A stretch of 50,124 nucleotides of DNA from NCBI GenBank assembly GCA_025201865.1, contig MU602753.1, positions 1-50,124 of the forward strand. Direction: 5' to 3'. Source of the stretch: Ramicandelaber brevisporus. Its lineage: Eukaryota > Kickxellomycota > Ramicandelaberales > Ramicandelaberaceae. Shown here in pieces: positions 9,441-17,439 of this stretch (positions are counted from its first letter, which is position 1; each line of letters opens with the position of its first letter). Both the position numbers and the translations under genes were made by a program. The notes beneath the pieces were generated by a model that saw only the letters and a program-made list of their open reading frames with translations, was not told where the DNA came from and ran no database searches.

Positions 9441-10268
9441 ATGGCGCCTGTATTGCCCAAGTTTGAGTGCGTGGAGCTCGAATACCACGAGCCTGGCGTT
9501 CTTGTGATCGCCTTCAACCGCCCATCACGCAGCAATGCCTTCAATCCTCAAATGTATTCAGACTGGAGAGATGCATTGGTGTTCGCTCGCGACTGTGAAG
9601 ATGCCCTCGTTACCATCATTACCGGTCGCGGTCGATTCTACTCTTCTGGCCAGGAGCTCAGCATTCCGGAGATTGACGAGTCCACTGTAAAAGAAGGCGA
9701 GAATCCATTGGAGGCTGAATACGACCGTCGATCTGCAGTGGTTCTGGACATTGTTCACATCCTGATTGACTTCCCGAAGCTCATTTTCGCGTGCGTTAAC
9801 GGACCGGCCTTTGGATTCAGCGTGTCGACGATGGCATTGTGCGACAGTGTCTATGCATCCCAAACCGCTCGCTTCCAAACTCCATTCATGAAGCTTGGAT
9901 TCTGCGTTGAAGGTGTCAGCTCGGTCACTTTCCCGCGTATCCTGGGCAACTCGCGTGCGAACGAAATGCTGCTGATGGGCCGTGCCTTTTCTGCAGCCGA
10001 GATGGAGCGGTTTGGATTTGTTAGCCAGCTGTTTAAACCAGAAGAGCTGCTGCCAAAGGTGCTGGAGATTGCCAAGGAAGCTGCCAAACTGCCACGACAG
10101 GCCATTGTCGATTCAAAGAAGATGATTCGAGATGTAGACCGGAAGCTATTGCATGAGGTTGGCGATGCCGAGTTTGTGCTGCTCAAGAAGCGCATGTTTT
10201 CTGATGAATCTGCCGAAGCCATCATGAACTTCCTTATGGAGCGGGAAAACAAGCGCTCTAAGCTCTAA
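9441..10268 (+). CDS. ECI1: Peroxisomal delta3,delta2-enoyl-CoA isomerase (crotonase family)
   Basis: Crotonase-fold enzyme that shifts cis/trans-3 double bonds to trans-2 so unsaturated fatty acids can enter beta-oxidation. The first ATG of the frame is at 9441, giving 275 residues; the frame reaches further upstream only through a TTG. The oxyanion-hole segment is visible (GRGRFYSSGQELS), as are a central FGFSVSTMALCDSVYAS block and a glutamate, E157 in CVEGVSS, at the place of the catalytic Glu of yeast Eci1. The C-terminus is SKL, a canonical PTS1, which places the enzyme in peroxisomes. It could be a close relative such as Dci1/Ech-type, but the glutamate and length favour ECI. Confidence 0.87.
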   Translation: MAPVLPKFECVELEYHEPGVLVIAFNRPSRSNAFNPQMYSDWRDALVFARDCEDALVTIITGRGRFYSSGQELSIPEIDESTVKEGENPLEAEYDRRSAVVLDIVHILIDFPKLIFACVNGPAFGFSVSTMALCDSVYASQTARFQTPFMKLGFCVEGVSSVTFPRILGNSRANEMLLMGRAFSAAEMERFGFVSQLFKPEELLPKVLEIAKEAAKLPRQAIVDSKKMIRDVDRKLLHEVGDAEFVLLKKRMFSDESAEAIMNFLMERENKRSKL

Positions 10269-10470
10269 TAAAAAAAACAGAATGATGAATGTAGTAGCTG
10301 TTTCTTTTAATGCGTGAACGAGGCTTCGCGAGCCTGCATGTTAATATGTGTACTTGCGTGTATTGTGTGTGTACTTGTGTGCGTTGTTGTATGTTTTCGC
10401 TGTTGCTCACATCCAAGTCGTAAACAACACAAACATCATCTTCACTCTCTAACCAGCTTTTCCAGCAGCC

Positions 10471-10500
10471 AACTCAACTCAACTCAACTCAACTTAACTC
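10471..10500 (+). repeat. Pentanucleotide AACTC repeat upstream of CSN3
   Basis: About six AACTC units, the last ones imperfect, end 20 bases before the CSN3 start codon, so they lie in its leader or core promoter. Confidence 0.8.
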
Positions 10501-10520
10501 ACGACAACTGACACGTAACG

Positions 10521-12230
10521 ATGAGCCAGAAGGGAACGTCTCCAACACCGCCAGCTTCAACAACTCAGTCTCCGCACCCAGCAGTCGGATCGCTGCGCCA
10601 GGGTAGTAGCGGCGGCGGCAATAACAACGAGGCAAGCGGGATCCTTTCGACCATCCGCAACTCGGCTGCCAGCAGTGGTGGCGGACAGGGCAATTTCCAG
10701 CTTGCAAGGTTCCTCGATGGCAAGCGTCAAACCCTTCTCACAGCTGCCGCCAGCTACAACGGAACCGACGAAGATATTAAGGCAAACGGCACTGCGCTTG
10801 ACCAGATTTCAGTCAGCGAGTCTCCAGTTGGTCATGCATTCTTGCTGTGGGCGAATTCTATGTTGATTTCGCGCCAGGCTACAGCTACTCTGGGAGCTTA
10901 CGGCCACAACACTTTGTCCCATGCAGTTAACTTCTTCCGCAGCGTCAGCCCAAAGGACTTGGTTCATTGTGCTTCCATCGCAAGCGACGTTGCACTCGTG
11001 TTGTTCAACAACCTGCAGGAGAGTATTGTAATGGCTTCTAAATCTGCAAAGAACGTTGTTGCTGGCGGTAGCGGTGCTACTAGTACTGCTGCTGGTGGCA
11101 GTACTGCTGCCGCTGATGCTTCGGCCAGAGTGTCGATTTTCATTCGTCAGGCGATGGCACTCGCCGCAGCTATTGCACAGTACTTGATCCGTCACCATGC
11201 CCAGAATGAACATGCCAGAGTCATCACCCCATTGCATGTAACTGGATTGAAACTGACCCTGCTGGGTAAGCGTATCCGCGATTTCCTCCCAATCTTGAGG
11301 CTTGATCTGGCTGGATATCAGCCTGATGACGGCAACCAGCTGCCCATTATCTCCGATGAGGATCTCCAGCTCGGACGCGATGGATCCGGCATGGTTTTGC
11401 AGTATCTGTACTTTGCTGGCCAGGCATACATTCAACTGAAAATGTATCGTGAGGCTCTCGACGTGCTGAGTCTGACTCTGTGTGTACCCGGCCGCATCCC
11501 GAGTGCTATCCAGGTTGCAGCTTACCGCAAGATCACCATTCTGTCGCTGCTCGTGACTGGTCGTCGCAACATTCCACCAAAGTACCTTACAAGCGAATTC
11601 AAGAACCAGCTCAATGCCAACGTTCAGCTGTATGCACGATATGCAAATTTGTGGGAGAGTTTGAATCTGCAGAGCCTGGAAATTGCATACCAGACTAGCA
11701 TTGGCCGATTCTCTGCCGACGGTAACTTGCAAATTATCGAAGACTCTCTACTCAGTCAACCGCGCCAGAAGATTGCTCGTTTGACTCAGACCTACGTTGT
11801 CATGAGCCTGCCAGTCCTTGGCGCTGAGGCTGGCTTAGACTCTCGCACGACCAGCGGCACTTGCAGCTTGGTTGAGTGCGCTCTGCTCGGCATGATTGAA
11901 TCTGGCAAAGTTACAGCCAAGATCCAGGGCTCTTCAATCGACAGCAGGGAGCCTGCCACCGTTATCTTCCAAGATCAGTTGCTTGGATTCGACACTCCCG
12001 AGGAGTTGGCCAAGCTGGAGGCTGCCATTGCATCGTCCGCCGCCATATTCAAGCGTCTCACTCAGCTCGACAAGGAGATTGAAATGTCCGAATACTACCA
12101 CGACAGCGTCACCAAGCTCTACAATGATGCTCATCCACAGCAGCAATCATTCAACCAGGGCGGATATAGCGCGGGCGGTGGACTAGACTTTGACTACGGA
12201 GGTATGGGCGGCGACATGCTGATGGACTAA
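10521..12230 (+). CDS. CSN3: COP9 signalosome subunit 3
   Basis: Subunit of the COP9 signalosome, which removes Nedd8 from cullins. 569 residues. A Gly/Ser-rich N-terminus is followed by an all-helical repeat region. Recognisable CSN3 landmarks are the YLYFAGQAYIQLKMYREAL block, the YRKITILSLLVTG segment, a C-terminal PCI-type region (IARLTQTYVVMSL then VECALLGMIESGKV) and the closing helix LDKEIEMSEYY, matching the LDxEI-type tail of animal CSN3. Low-complexity Ala/Gly insert at about residues 175-195. It stands alone on the plus strand, with the Mpo1-like gene converging on its 3' end. Confidence 0.85.
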   Translation: MSQKGTSPTPPASTTQSPHPAVGSLRQGSSGGGNNNEASGILSTIRNSAASSGGGQGNFQLARFLDGKRQTLLTAAASYNGTDEDIKANGTALDQISVSESPVGHAFLLWANSMLISRQATATLGAYGHNTLSHAVNFFRSVSPKDLVHCASIASDVALVLFNNLQESIVMASKSAKNVVAGGSGATSTAAGGSTAAADASARVSIFIRQAMALAAAIAQYLIRHHAQNEHARVITPLHVTGLKLTLLGKRIRDFLPILRLDLAGYQPDDGNQLPIISDEDLQLGRDGSGMVLQYLYFAGQAYIQLKMYREALDVLSLTLCVPGRIPSAIQVAAYRKITILSLLVTGRRNIPPKYLTSEFKNQLNANVQLYARYANLWESLNLQSLEIAYQTSIGRFSADGNLQIIEDSLLSQPRQKIARLTQTYVVMSLPVLGAEAGLDSRTTSGTCSLVECALLGMIESGKVTAKIQGSSIDSREPATVIFQDQLLGFDTPEELAKLEAAIASSAAIFKRLTQLDKEIEMSEYYHDSVTKLYNDAHPQQQSFNQGGYSAGGGLDFDYGGMGGDMLMD

Positions 12231-12366
12231 ACATCTTCTTTTTGCGCCTCCATTACTTTAAACTACCAGGTGATATTCCAAATGGCTATATTTTTCTAAC
12301 GGGAAAGAAAGGAACATAGCGAAAAAGATGAGTTAAAGGTGTAATTATAAAGCTAGGCAGATGTAC

Positions 12367-12966
12367 TTATTTAGTCTTGGCGGCTTGAGAAGCTTTGAAC
12401 ACGGCAATGCGCTTCTTTGTCTCCTCCTCCATGCGGTGACGGAATGACGGGCGATATCCAAGGAACATGAGAACCTCATAGAACACGAAGAATGGAGCCA
12501 TGACCATTGCTTGCACCAAGCTGTCCAGCAACGCCGGTGCTCTCTTCTCTGCGAAGCCATGGCCGGCAAATTGCATGATCCACGACACAACATGGATAAT
12601 CAGTGCCAATTTGGCAGCATCCTCAACCTCTGTCGCAAATTTGGTGGCCGAGTACGACAGTCCCAGCAAGAATGGAGTGTAAAGGGTGGCAGCGACTGGC
12701 TCAAGCAGCAGGTAAAAGACCCATGAGCCGAAAATGTACAGGAAGTTGGCGTTGATGGTTAAACCGGCAACGTACGGCGCGAGAGTTGGGCCAACTGCGG
12801 CAATGACCGACGCTGGAACTGTCAAAAGCGGGCCGGTAAATGAGAGCCAGACCAGCACAGACCAAAGGATGACGGGCACGAATACAATGTGGACAAGAAC
12901 ATTGAAAATGTTGTTGTGGTATTCGCCGTAGAATAAGAAGTTGGATTCAAAGTCTAGAACTCCCAT
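12367..12966 (-). CDS. MPO1: Mpo1-like (DUF962/YGL010w) 2-hydroxy fatty acid dioxygenase, ER membrane
   Basis: 199-residue multi-pass membrane protein of the DUF962 family. Yeast Mpo1 is an Fe(II)-dependent dioxygenase that alpha-oxidises 2-hydroxypalmitate from phytosphingosine breakdown. The N-terminal family signature FYGEYHNNIFNVLVHIVFVP carries the conserved histidines, and the second histidine cluster HVVSWIMQFAGHGFAEKRAPAL is also present. Three to four hydrophobic segments lie between residues 20 and 170, and the basic C-terminus fits ER retention of the family. The start is the first ATG. The reaction is assigned by homology to the yeast enzyme. Confidence 0.9.
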   Translation of the reverse strand: MGVLDFESNFLFYGEYHNNIFNVLVHIVFVPVILWSVLVWLSFTGPLLTVPASVIAAVGPTLAPYVAGLTINANFLYIFGSWVFYLLLEPVAATLYTPFLLGLSYSATKFATEVEDAAKLALIIHVVSWIMQFAGHGFAEKRAPALLDSLVQAMVMAPFFVFYEVLMFLGYRPSFRHRMEEETKKRIAVFKASQAAKTK

Positions 12967-13506
12967 TGTTGCAGCGACTGTTCAGCTCAGTTGAATTGGA
13001 GTGTAGTTGTAGCAGCTGTTGTTGTTGCGAGCGAAGTTGAGCGATGAGCACAAGATGAGTAAAAGCTTGAGTGTCCAAAACAATACAAGGGAGTGAAGCT
13101 GAAGAACCAACACTCTAAAAAAGAGAGAGAGAGAGAGAGAGAGAGAAAAAGAAAGAGAAAAGAAAAGCGGCCAGAGGCGTGTATATCACCCGTTCGATTC
13201 TGGAGGCGAGGCTTAATGTGATGAAGGTCCACACGTATGCATATATACGCACACACGGACAGACGGACAGAGGCGCTCTCATCTGGAGTTTTGTTGCCTT
13301 AGCCGAGTCTGATAAAGATAACCTGTCGCGTCAAATGTTTATCCACTACCTAAAGGTATTCAACATAATCCCTCGGCGCCGAATGAAAGGCACCGAAAAT
13401 GCCGATTAGGATGAGACGGTAAAATGAAAAAAACAATTGTATAAATCGGTGGTATTAACAAAAACGCGAACAGCTTCTTTTTTAAAAAAAAATTTAATTA
13501 CACGAG
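12967..13506. promoter_or_regulatory. Divergent promoter region between MPO1 and BCP1
   Basis: 540 bp between two genes transcribed apart, with no coding signal. It contains a (GA)n tract at 13122-13146 and a T/A-rich stretch at 13478-13500 directly before BCP1. Confidence 0.5.
13122..13146 (+). repeat. (GA)n microsatellite
   Basis: An uninterrupted GA run in the MPO1-BCP1 divergent promoter. GA runs can act as nucleosome-depleted promoter elements; here this is only a possibility. Confidence 0.9.
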
Positions 13507-14391
13507 ATGAGTCCGGCAGATCGCAAGAAGCAGCGCTTGAGCAACGAGCAAGAAGCCGCGGCTGTAGACAATGAGTACATCAATAACGACTCCGATGACG
13601 ATTCAGAGGCGATGGATCTCGATCCAAACGAAACAATCAACGTAGAGTTCTTCTTTGCCGATCCGAAGGAGAACGACTTCCATTCGATTCGTACGCTATT
13701 GACTCAGCACTTTGGTGCAAATGACGCGAAGCTCTTTGATTTGAGCGGCCTGGCCGACCTGTTGGTGCGCAGCGACTCGATTGGAACCTGCGTGGCTGTC
13801 GAAGAGGGCGACGATGCTGAACCATACGGATTCCTGTGTCTTGTTGATATGACCGAACATCGAGGAAAGTCGTGCATCAAGCAAATAATTGGATACCTGC
13901 TGGAGAAGGCTAAAGAAGGTAGCGGGAACAAGGCGGCATTGGCGCAGCTGCAAAAGCTGTTTGGTGCTGGATCGGAAGAACGCGTTGGATTGCTGCTATC
14001 TGAGAGATTTGTGAACATGCCGTTGCAGATTGTGCCGCCGCTGTACAGAATGCTGCGAGACGAGTTGCAGAGCGCAGTGGACAATGAAGAGCTGTCGAAG
14101 ATCACGACGTTTATTCTGCTGTCGAAGACGTATAGATTGCTTGAGCAGCCTGACGACGAAGGTGCCGAGAACAAGGCCGAGAAGATTGATCCGAATGAGC
14201 TCCACTTTGTTAACGAGGAAGACCAGTTCATTGAAAAGCATGCCCAGCTGTCGTTCAAGTACAAGCTGACGCATTCGGATGAGTTTGGTGCAGACACGAC
14301 GATTGTTCCAGGCCGCAAATGCATGATCATTTCTGCCGACAGCTTCAACAAATTACCGGATGTGCTTGAGAAGATACTTCCATCGCAATAG
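13507..14391 (+). CDS. BCP1: Bcp1/BCCIP-family ribosomal protein uL14 chaperone
   Basis: 294-residue protein of the BCP1/BCCIP family. In yeast, Bcp1 acts in the nucleus as a chaperone for Rpl23 (uL14) and in export of Mss4. An acidic N-terminal tail (NNDSDDDSEAMDLD) leads into the family core: VEFFFADPKENDFHSIRTLL, GFLCLVDMTEH, the VGLLLSERFVNMPLQIVPPLY block that is the most conserved stretch of the family, and a terminal segment with EDQFIEKHAQLSF. Length is typical (about 280-320). The start is the only ATG near the acidic tail. Confidence 0.93.
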   Translation: MSPADRKKQRLSNEQEAAAVDNEYINNDSDDDSEAMDLDPNETINVEFFFADPKENDFHSIRTLLTQHFGANDAKLFDLSGLADLLVRSDSIGTCVAVEEGDDAEPYGFLCLVDMTEHRGKSCIKQIIGYLLEKAKEGSGNKAALAQLQKLFGAGSEERVGLLLSERFVNMPLQIVPPLYRMLRDELQSAVDNEELSKITTFILLSKTYRLLEQPDDEGAENKAEKIDPNELHFVNEEDQFIEKHAQLSFKYKLTHSDEFGADTTIVPGRKCMIISADSFNKLPDVLEKILPSQ

Positions 14392-14788
14392 AACACCTGT
14401 AGATGCTTCGATACATGCCCTTTATTCTATTTATTTTTAACTGATGTTATAAATGATGTTAATGATTGGGCTAGTGACAAACAGCAGTTGAGGGTTTTCA
14501 CATCGATGCCACGGAGATGTATGTGGCGGCAACTTTTATCCGCACTGACAAATCACCGTTGAAGCTGCAGTATCAGGCGATCGACACACACGATGGCAGT
14601 CGTGTTCTTCATGTGGGGATGGGGAGAGGAGCTGCATTGCGAAATGCAGCTGCGGTATAAAGCACCGTCGCAGGCAGCGAGCTCCTTTCACAAGCCTGAT
14701 CTCGTACAAACCTTCAGCCGTTGCCTGTCTTTCCCTTTCCAGTTTTTGAATCTCCGTTGTCCTGCACCGTTTAAGTTCCGAAAGAGCC
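14392..14788. other. Intergenic region between BCP1 and the thioesterase gene
   Basis: No coding signal. A TATAAA-like string (GCGGTATAAAGC, about 14651-14662) lies about 130 bp before the thioesterase start codon and is a candidate TATA box. Confidence 0.4.
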
Positions 14789-15880
14789 ATGTCTTCCACA
14801 GCCGCAACAGTGTCCGTGCCTGCGTCTGCGTCTGCGTCTGCGTCTACAACCTCGCACTCATCTCCCACAAAACCCTCGTCTGCCAACACCGTTGCTGTTG
14901 CTGCGTCGTTCATGGCTGCCGCCTGTTCCCTGGTGGCGCTCCGCACCAACACAGCCTCTGCTGCCATCAGCCCGCTCACCCGATATGCCTCGTTCTCTGC
15001 CGCTGCAGCTGCCGTCACGGCGCTCGGCTCGCTGACTCTTGGCTACATGGCGCGCAATCGCGTTGACGGCGCACCTGCCCGCATCGTCGACGAGAAGATG
15101 GATTCTCCCGCCGCTGCGGCTTGCGACGACCACTACTCGCTGTGCAAGTACCCCGTGACAAGATACACGGCCGCCGACTCGCTGTGCATGCAGAAGGAGA
15201 CGATGGCCAGCATCGAGGCAAGCAGCCTGGTCGCCGAGCTCCGCGCCAGCCCCGACTACGTCAACGTCCCGGCGTATCTGCCAAGTAAGCCTGAGGAGAA
15301 GCAGCACGGATTCACAACGCACACGCTGTCCGGCCCGTCGAAGCTCATCGTCAGCCCGGTTGTGTTCCAACATGTCGAATCGGCCAGAGCAATGCGCATC
15401 AATCTCGGCAAGGAGCCGGCCAGCGCGCCAGTCGACTACTCGCTGTTTGGCGAGGCGAGTCCCGCAGCAACCTGCATCCTGCACCTCGGCCGCTCGCTGT
15501 GTGGCCACTACGGCATCGTCCACGGCGGCCTGGTCGCGACCGTTCTCGACGAAATGCTTGCCCGCTCCGCAATGCCGTTCCTGCCGGGCATGACGGGATT
15601 CACCGCCAACCTGAACATTGACTATCGCAGTCCAGCGGTTGCCGACCAGCTGGTCGTCGCGCGCTCGTGGCCGATGGGACCGCTCGAGGGACGCAAGATC
15701 CGCGTCAAAGCAGAGCTTCGCTCGCTGAAGGATGGCAAACTGCTGGCAGAAGCGACATCCGTCTTCGTGACACCAAAGAAGGTCGCCGACGCTGCCGCCG
15801 CTGCTTCCGCCAAGCCGGTGCGGACGAGCGACGCTGAGAACGGCTTCAACCCCATGTCTGCCAAGGATGCGTCTGCGTAA
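14789..15880 (+). CDS. Hotdog-fold (4HBT) acyl-CoA thioesterase-like protein with membrane N-terminus
   Basis: 363 residues. The C-terminal half is a 4HBT thioesterase domain (about residues 190-330) with the signature HYGIVHGGLVATVLDE, in which the HGG loop binds CoA, followed by the central strand LNIDYRSPAVADQLVV. It resembles the fungal UPF0644/THEM4-like branch. The N-terminal half is Ser/Ala-rich with two hydrophobic segments (about residues 37-60 and 69-87), suggesting membrane attachment or an organelle-targeting region. The substrate cannot be told from sequence. Codons strongly favour C or G at third positions, more than in most neighbours, a feature shared with the next gene (D-amino-acid oxidase). 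Confidence 0.8.
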   Translation: MSSTAATVSVPASASASASTTSHSSPTKPSSANTVAVAASFMAAACSLVALRTNTASAAISPLTRYASFSAAAAAVTALGSLTLGYMARNRVDGAPARIVDEKMDSPAAAACDDHYSLCKYPVTRYTAADSLCMQKETMASIEASSLVAELRASPDYVNVPAYLPSKPEEKQHGFTTHTLSGPSKLIVSPVVFQHVESARAMRINLGKEPASAPVDYSLFGEASPAATCILHLGRSLCGHYGIVHGGLVATVLDEMLARSAMPFLPGMTGFTANLNIDYRSPAVADQLVVARSWPMGPLEGRKIRVKAELRSLKDGKLLAEATSVFVTPKKVADAAAAASAKPVRTSDAENGFNPMSAKDASA

Positions 15881-16229
15881 ACACCACTCACCTTGCCGTC
15901 CTACACAGTCTAAACCACCATCGCCTTTCGCCTTTCACCTTTCACCTTTCATCTGTTCAATTCGATAGACCTTTTCTTCCTCTGACCTTCAACTGCTCGC
16001 CGGTCCAATATGCACCTATGTGACTGCGCTTGCCGAGTCGGAAGATGACATGTCAGCCTGCTGTCGTTGCTTTTTGTTGCCAGCTCGAGCTGACTTTGGC
16101 TGGCGGTTCTTTTCCTCTTCGCACCTCTAGCTCGCTTCCAACTTCTATTCAGCTGCGCAACCCGCCACCGCATTCTGCCACCGCACTCTGCCCTCTCCTT
16201 CCTGTCTGTATTTCCCTGTCTCTGTACCC
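15881..16229. other. Intergenic region with pyrimidine-rich repeats
   Basis: A short CCTTTC(A/G)-type repeat at 15923-15951 and another CT-rich stretch at 16185-16228 just upstream of the D-amino-acid oxidase start. No coding signal; the CT-rich block is a plausible core-promoter tract. Confidence 0.45.
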
Positions 16230-17360
16230 ATGCCTGCTGCAGCATCCAAGCCGCGCGCCATTGTGGTTGGTGCTGGCGTCGTTGGCCTCACAACGGCCCT
16301 TGTTCTTGCTCGTCGCCGCATCTTCACCGGCGGCATCCACATTCTCGCCGCGCATCTCCCCGGCGACATCGATGCGATGTACTATGCGAGTCCGTGGGCC
16401 GGCGCTCACTGGCGCAGCATGGCCGACTCGTCCGAGCCGCAGACGGTGCAGTTCGATCGCGACACGCTCTTTGAGCTGCAGCGACTTGCCACGACGCTGC
16501 CGCACACAGAGACTGGACTGCTGATGGCGCCAGGCAAGGAGTACTGGGAGAAGCGACCAAAGGACGTCCGTCCGCCGTGGTACTCGTCCATCCTGCCCGG
16601 ATATGCAGAGATTCCCGCCAGCGACCTTCCGGCCGGCGTTGAGTACGGCATCCGATACGAAACCGTGCTGATTGATTCACCATCCTACCTCAAGTATCTT
16701 GTTCGCGAGCTGACCGCACTTGGCGTGACATTTGAAAAGCGCGCCATCTCGCACCTCAGCGACTCTGTGCCGGCCGATGCTCATGCTGGCGTCGTCACCA
16801 TCGTCAACTGCACTGGGTTGGGTGCTGCCAAGATTGGCGGTGTGAATGACGGCAACCGGCTGTATCCCACTCGCGGCCAGACCGTCCATGTCCGCGCTCC
16901 GTTCCACAAAGTCAGCGACACAATCACGATGAACCACGCGAATGGCATCCTGGACTACTACATTCCGCGCGCCAAGAGCGGCATTGTCATCTGTGGCGGC
17001 ACCTTCCAGCAGCACAATGTGCGCGAGCAGCCAGACAAGGAGACCAGCGAGCGCATTCTGCGCAACAACCTCGCTCTCGCCCCCGGCCTCTCCAAGGATG
17101 GCACGCTGGAGGGCATCGAGGTTGTCAAGGAGGCTGTTGGCATGCGTCCAACTCGTCTGGGCGGCATCCGCTGCGAAGCCTCGACCCGCGTGAAGAAGTA
17201 CGATGATGGCGGCAGAGCGCAGTCCGCTATAATCTATGCCCACAACTACGGTCACGGCGGCGGCGGCTATCAGGGCAGCTGGGGCTCTGCCTTCGCCGTT
17301 GCCAGCGCCATCGAGCGCGAGCTAAACTCTCTTAACATCTCCCTTTCGTCTAAGCTGTAA
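16230..17360 (+). CDS. DAO1: Peroxisomal D-amino-acid oxidase
   Basis: FAD flavoenzyme that deaminates D-amino acids to keto acids with release of H2O2. 376 residues, the usual fungal length. The N-terminal dinucleotide fold GAGVVG (residues 14-19) sits after a short leader. The FAD/active-site blocks AGAHWRS, NCTGLGA, the YPTRGQ segment, the substrate-site DYYIPR, the GMRPTRLGG arginine block and the C-terminal NYGHGGGGYQGSWG are all in the expected order. The C-terminus is SKL, a PTS1 signal for peroxisomes. D-aspartate oxidase is the nearest alternative and cannot be excluded. It ends 80 bp from the convergent Izh3-like gene. Confidence 0.93.
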   Translation: MPAAASKPRAIVVGAGVVGLTTALVLARRRIFTGGIHILAAHLPGDIDAMYYASPWAGAHWRSMADSSEPQTVQFDRDTLFELQRLATTLPHTETGLLMAPGKEYWEKRPKDVRPPWYSSILPGYAEIPASDLPAGVEYGIRYETVLIDSPSYLKYLVRELTALGVTFEKRAISHLSDSVPADAHAGVVTIVNCTGLGAAKIGGVNDGNRLYPTRGQTVHVRAPFHKVSDTITMNHANGILDYYIPRAKSGIVICGGTFQQHNVREQPDKETSERILRNNLALAPGLSKDGTLEGIEVVKEAVGMRPTRLGGIRCEASTRVKKYDDGGRAQSAIIYAHNYGHGGGGYQGSWGSAFAVASAIERELNSLNISLSSKL

Positions 17361-17439
17361 ATTTTGTACAGTTGATACTGATTAAGTGTTAAAAGAAGCG
17401 AGAACATTACTAACATAGACAAACGAGTGTTTATTGACT

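Noticed and set aside
10809..11732. 307-codon open frame antisense to CSN3
   Set aside because: Shadow of the CSN3 gene; composition lacks protein-like features and no domain is recognisable.
13185..13205. B-box-like GTTCGATTC upstream of BCP1
   Set aside because: No A-box 30-60 bases before it; the preceding sequence is a GA-rich repeat tract.
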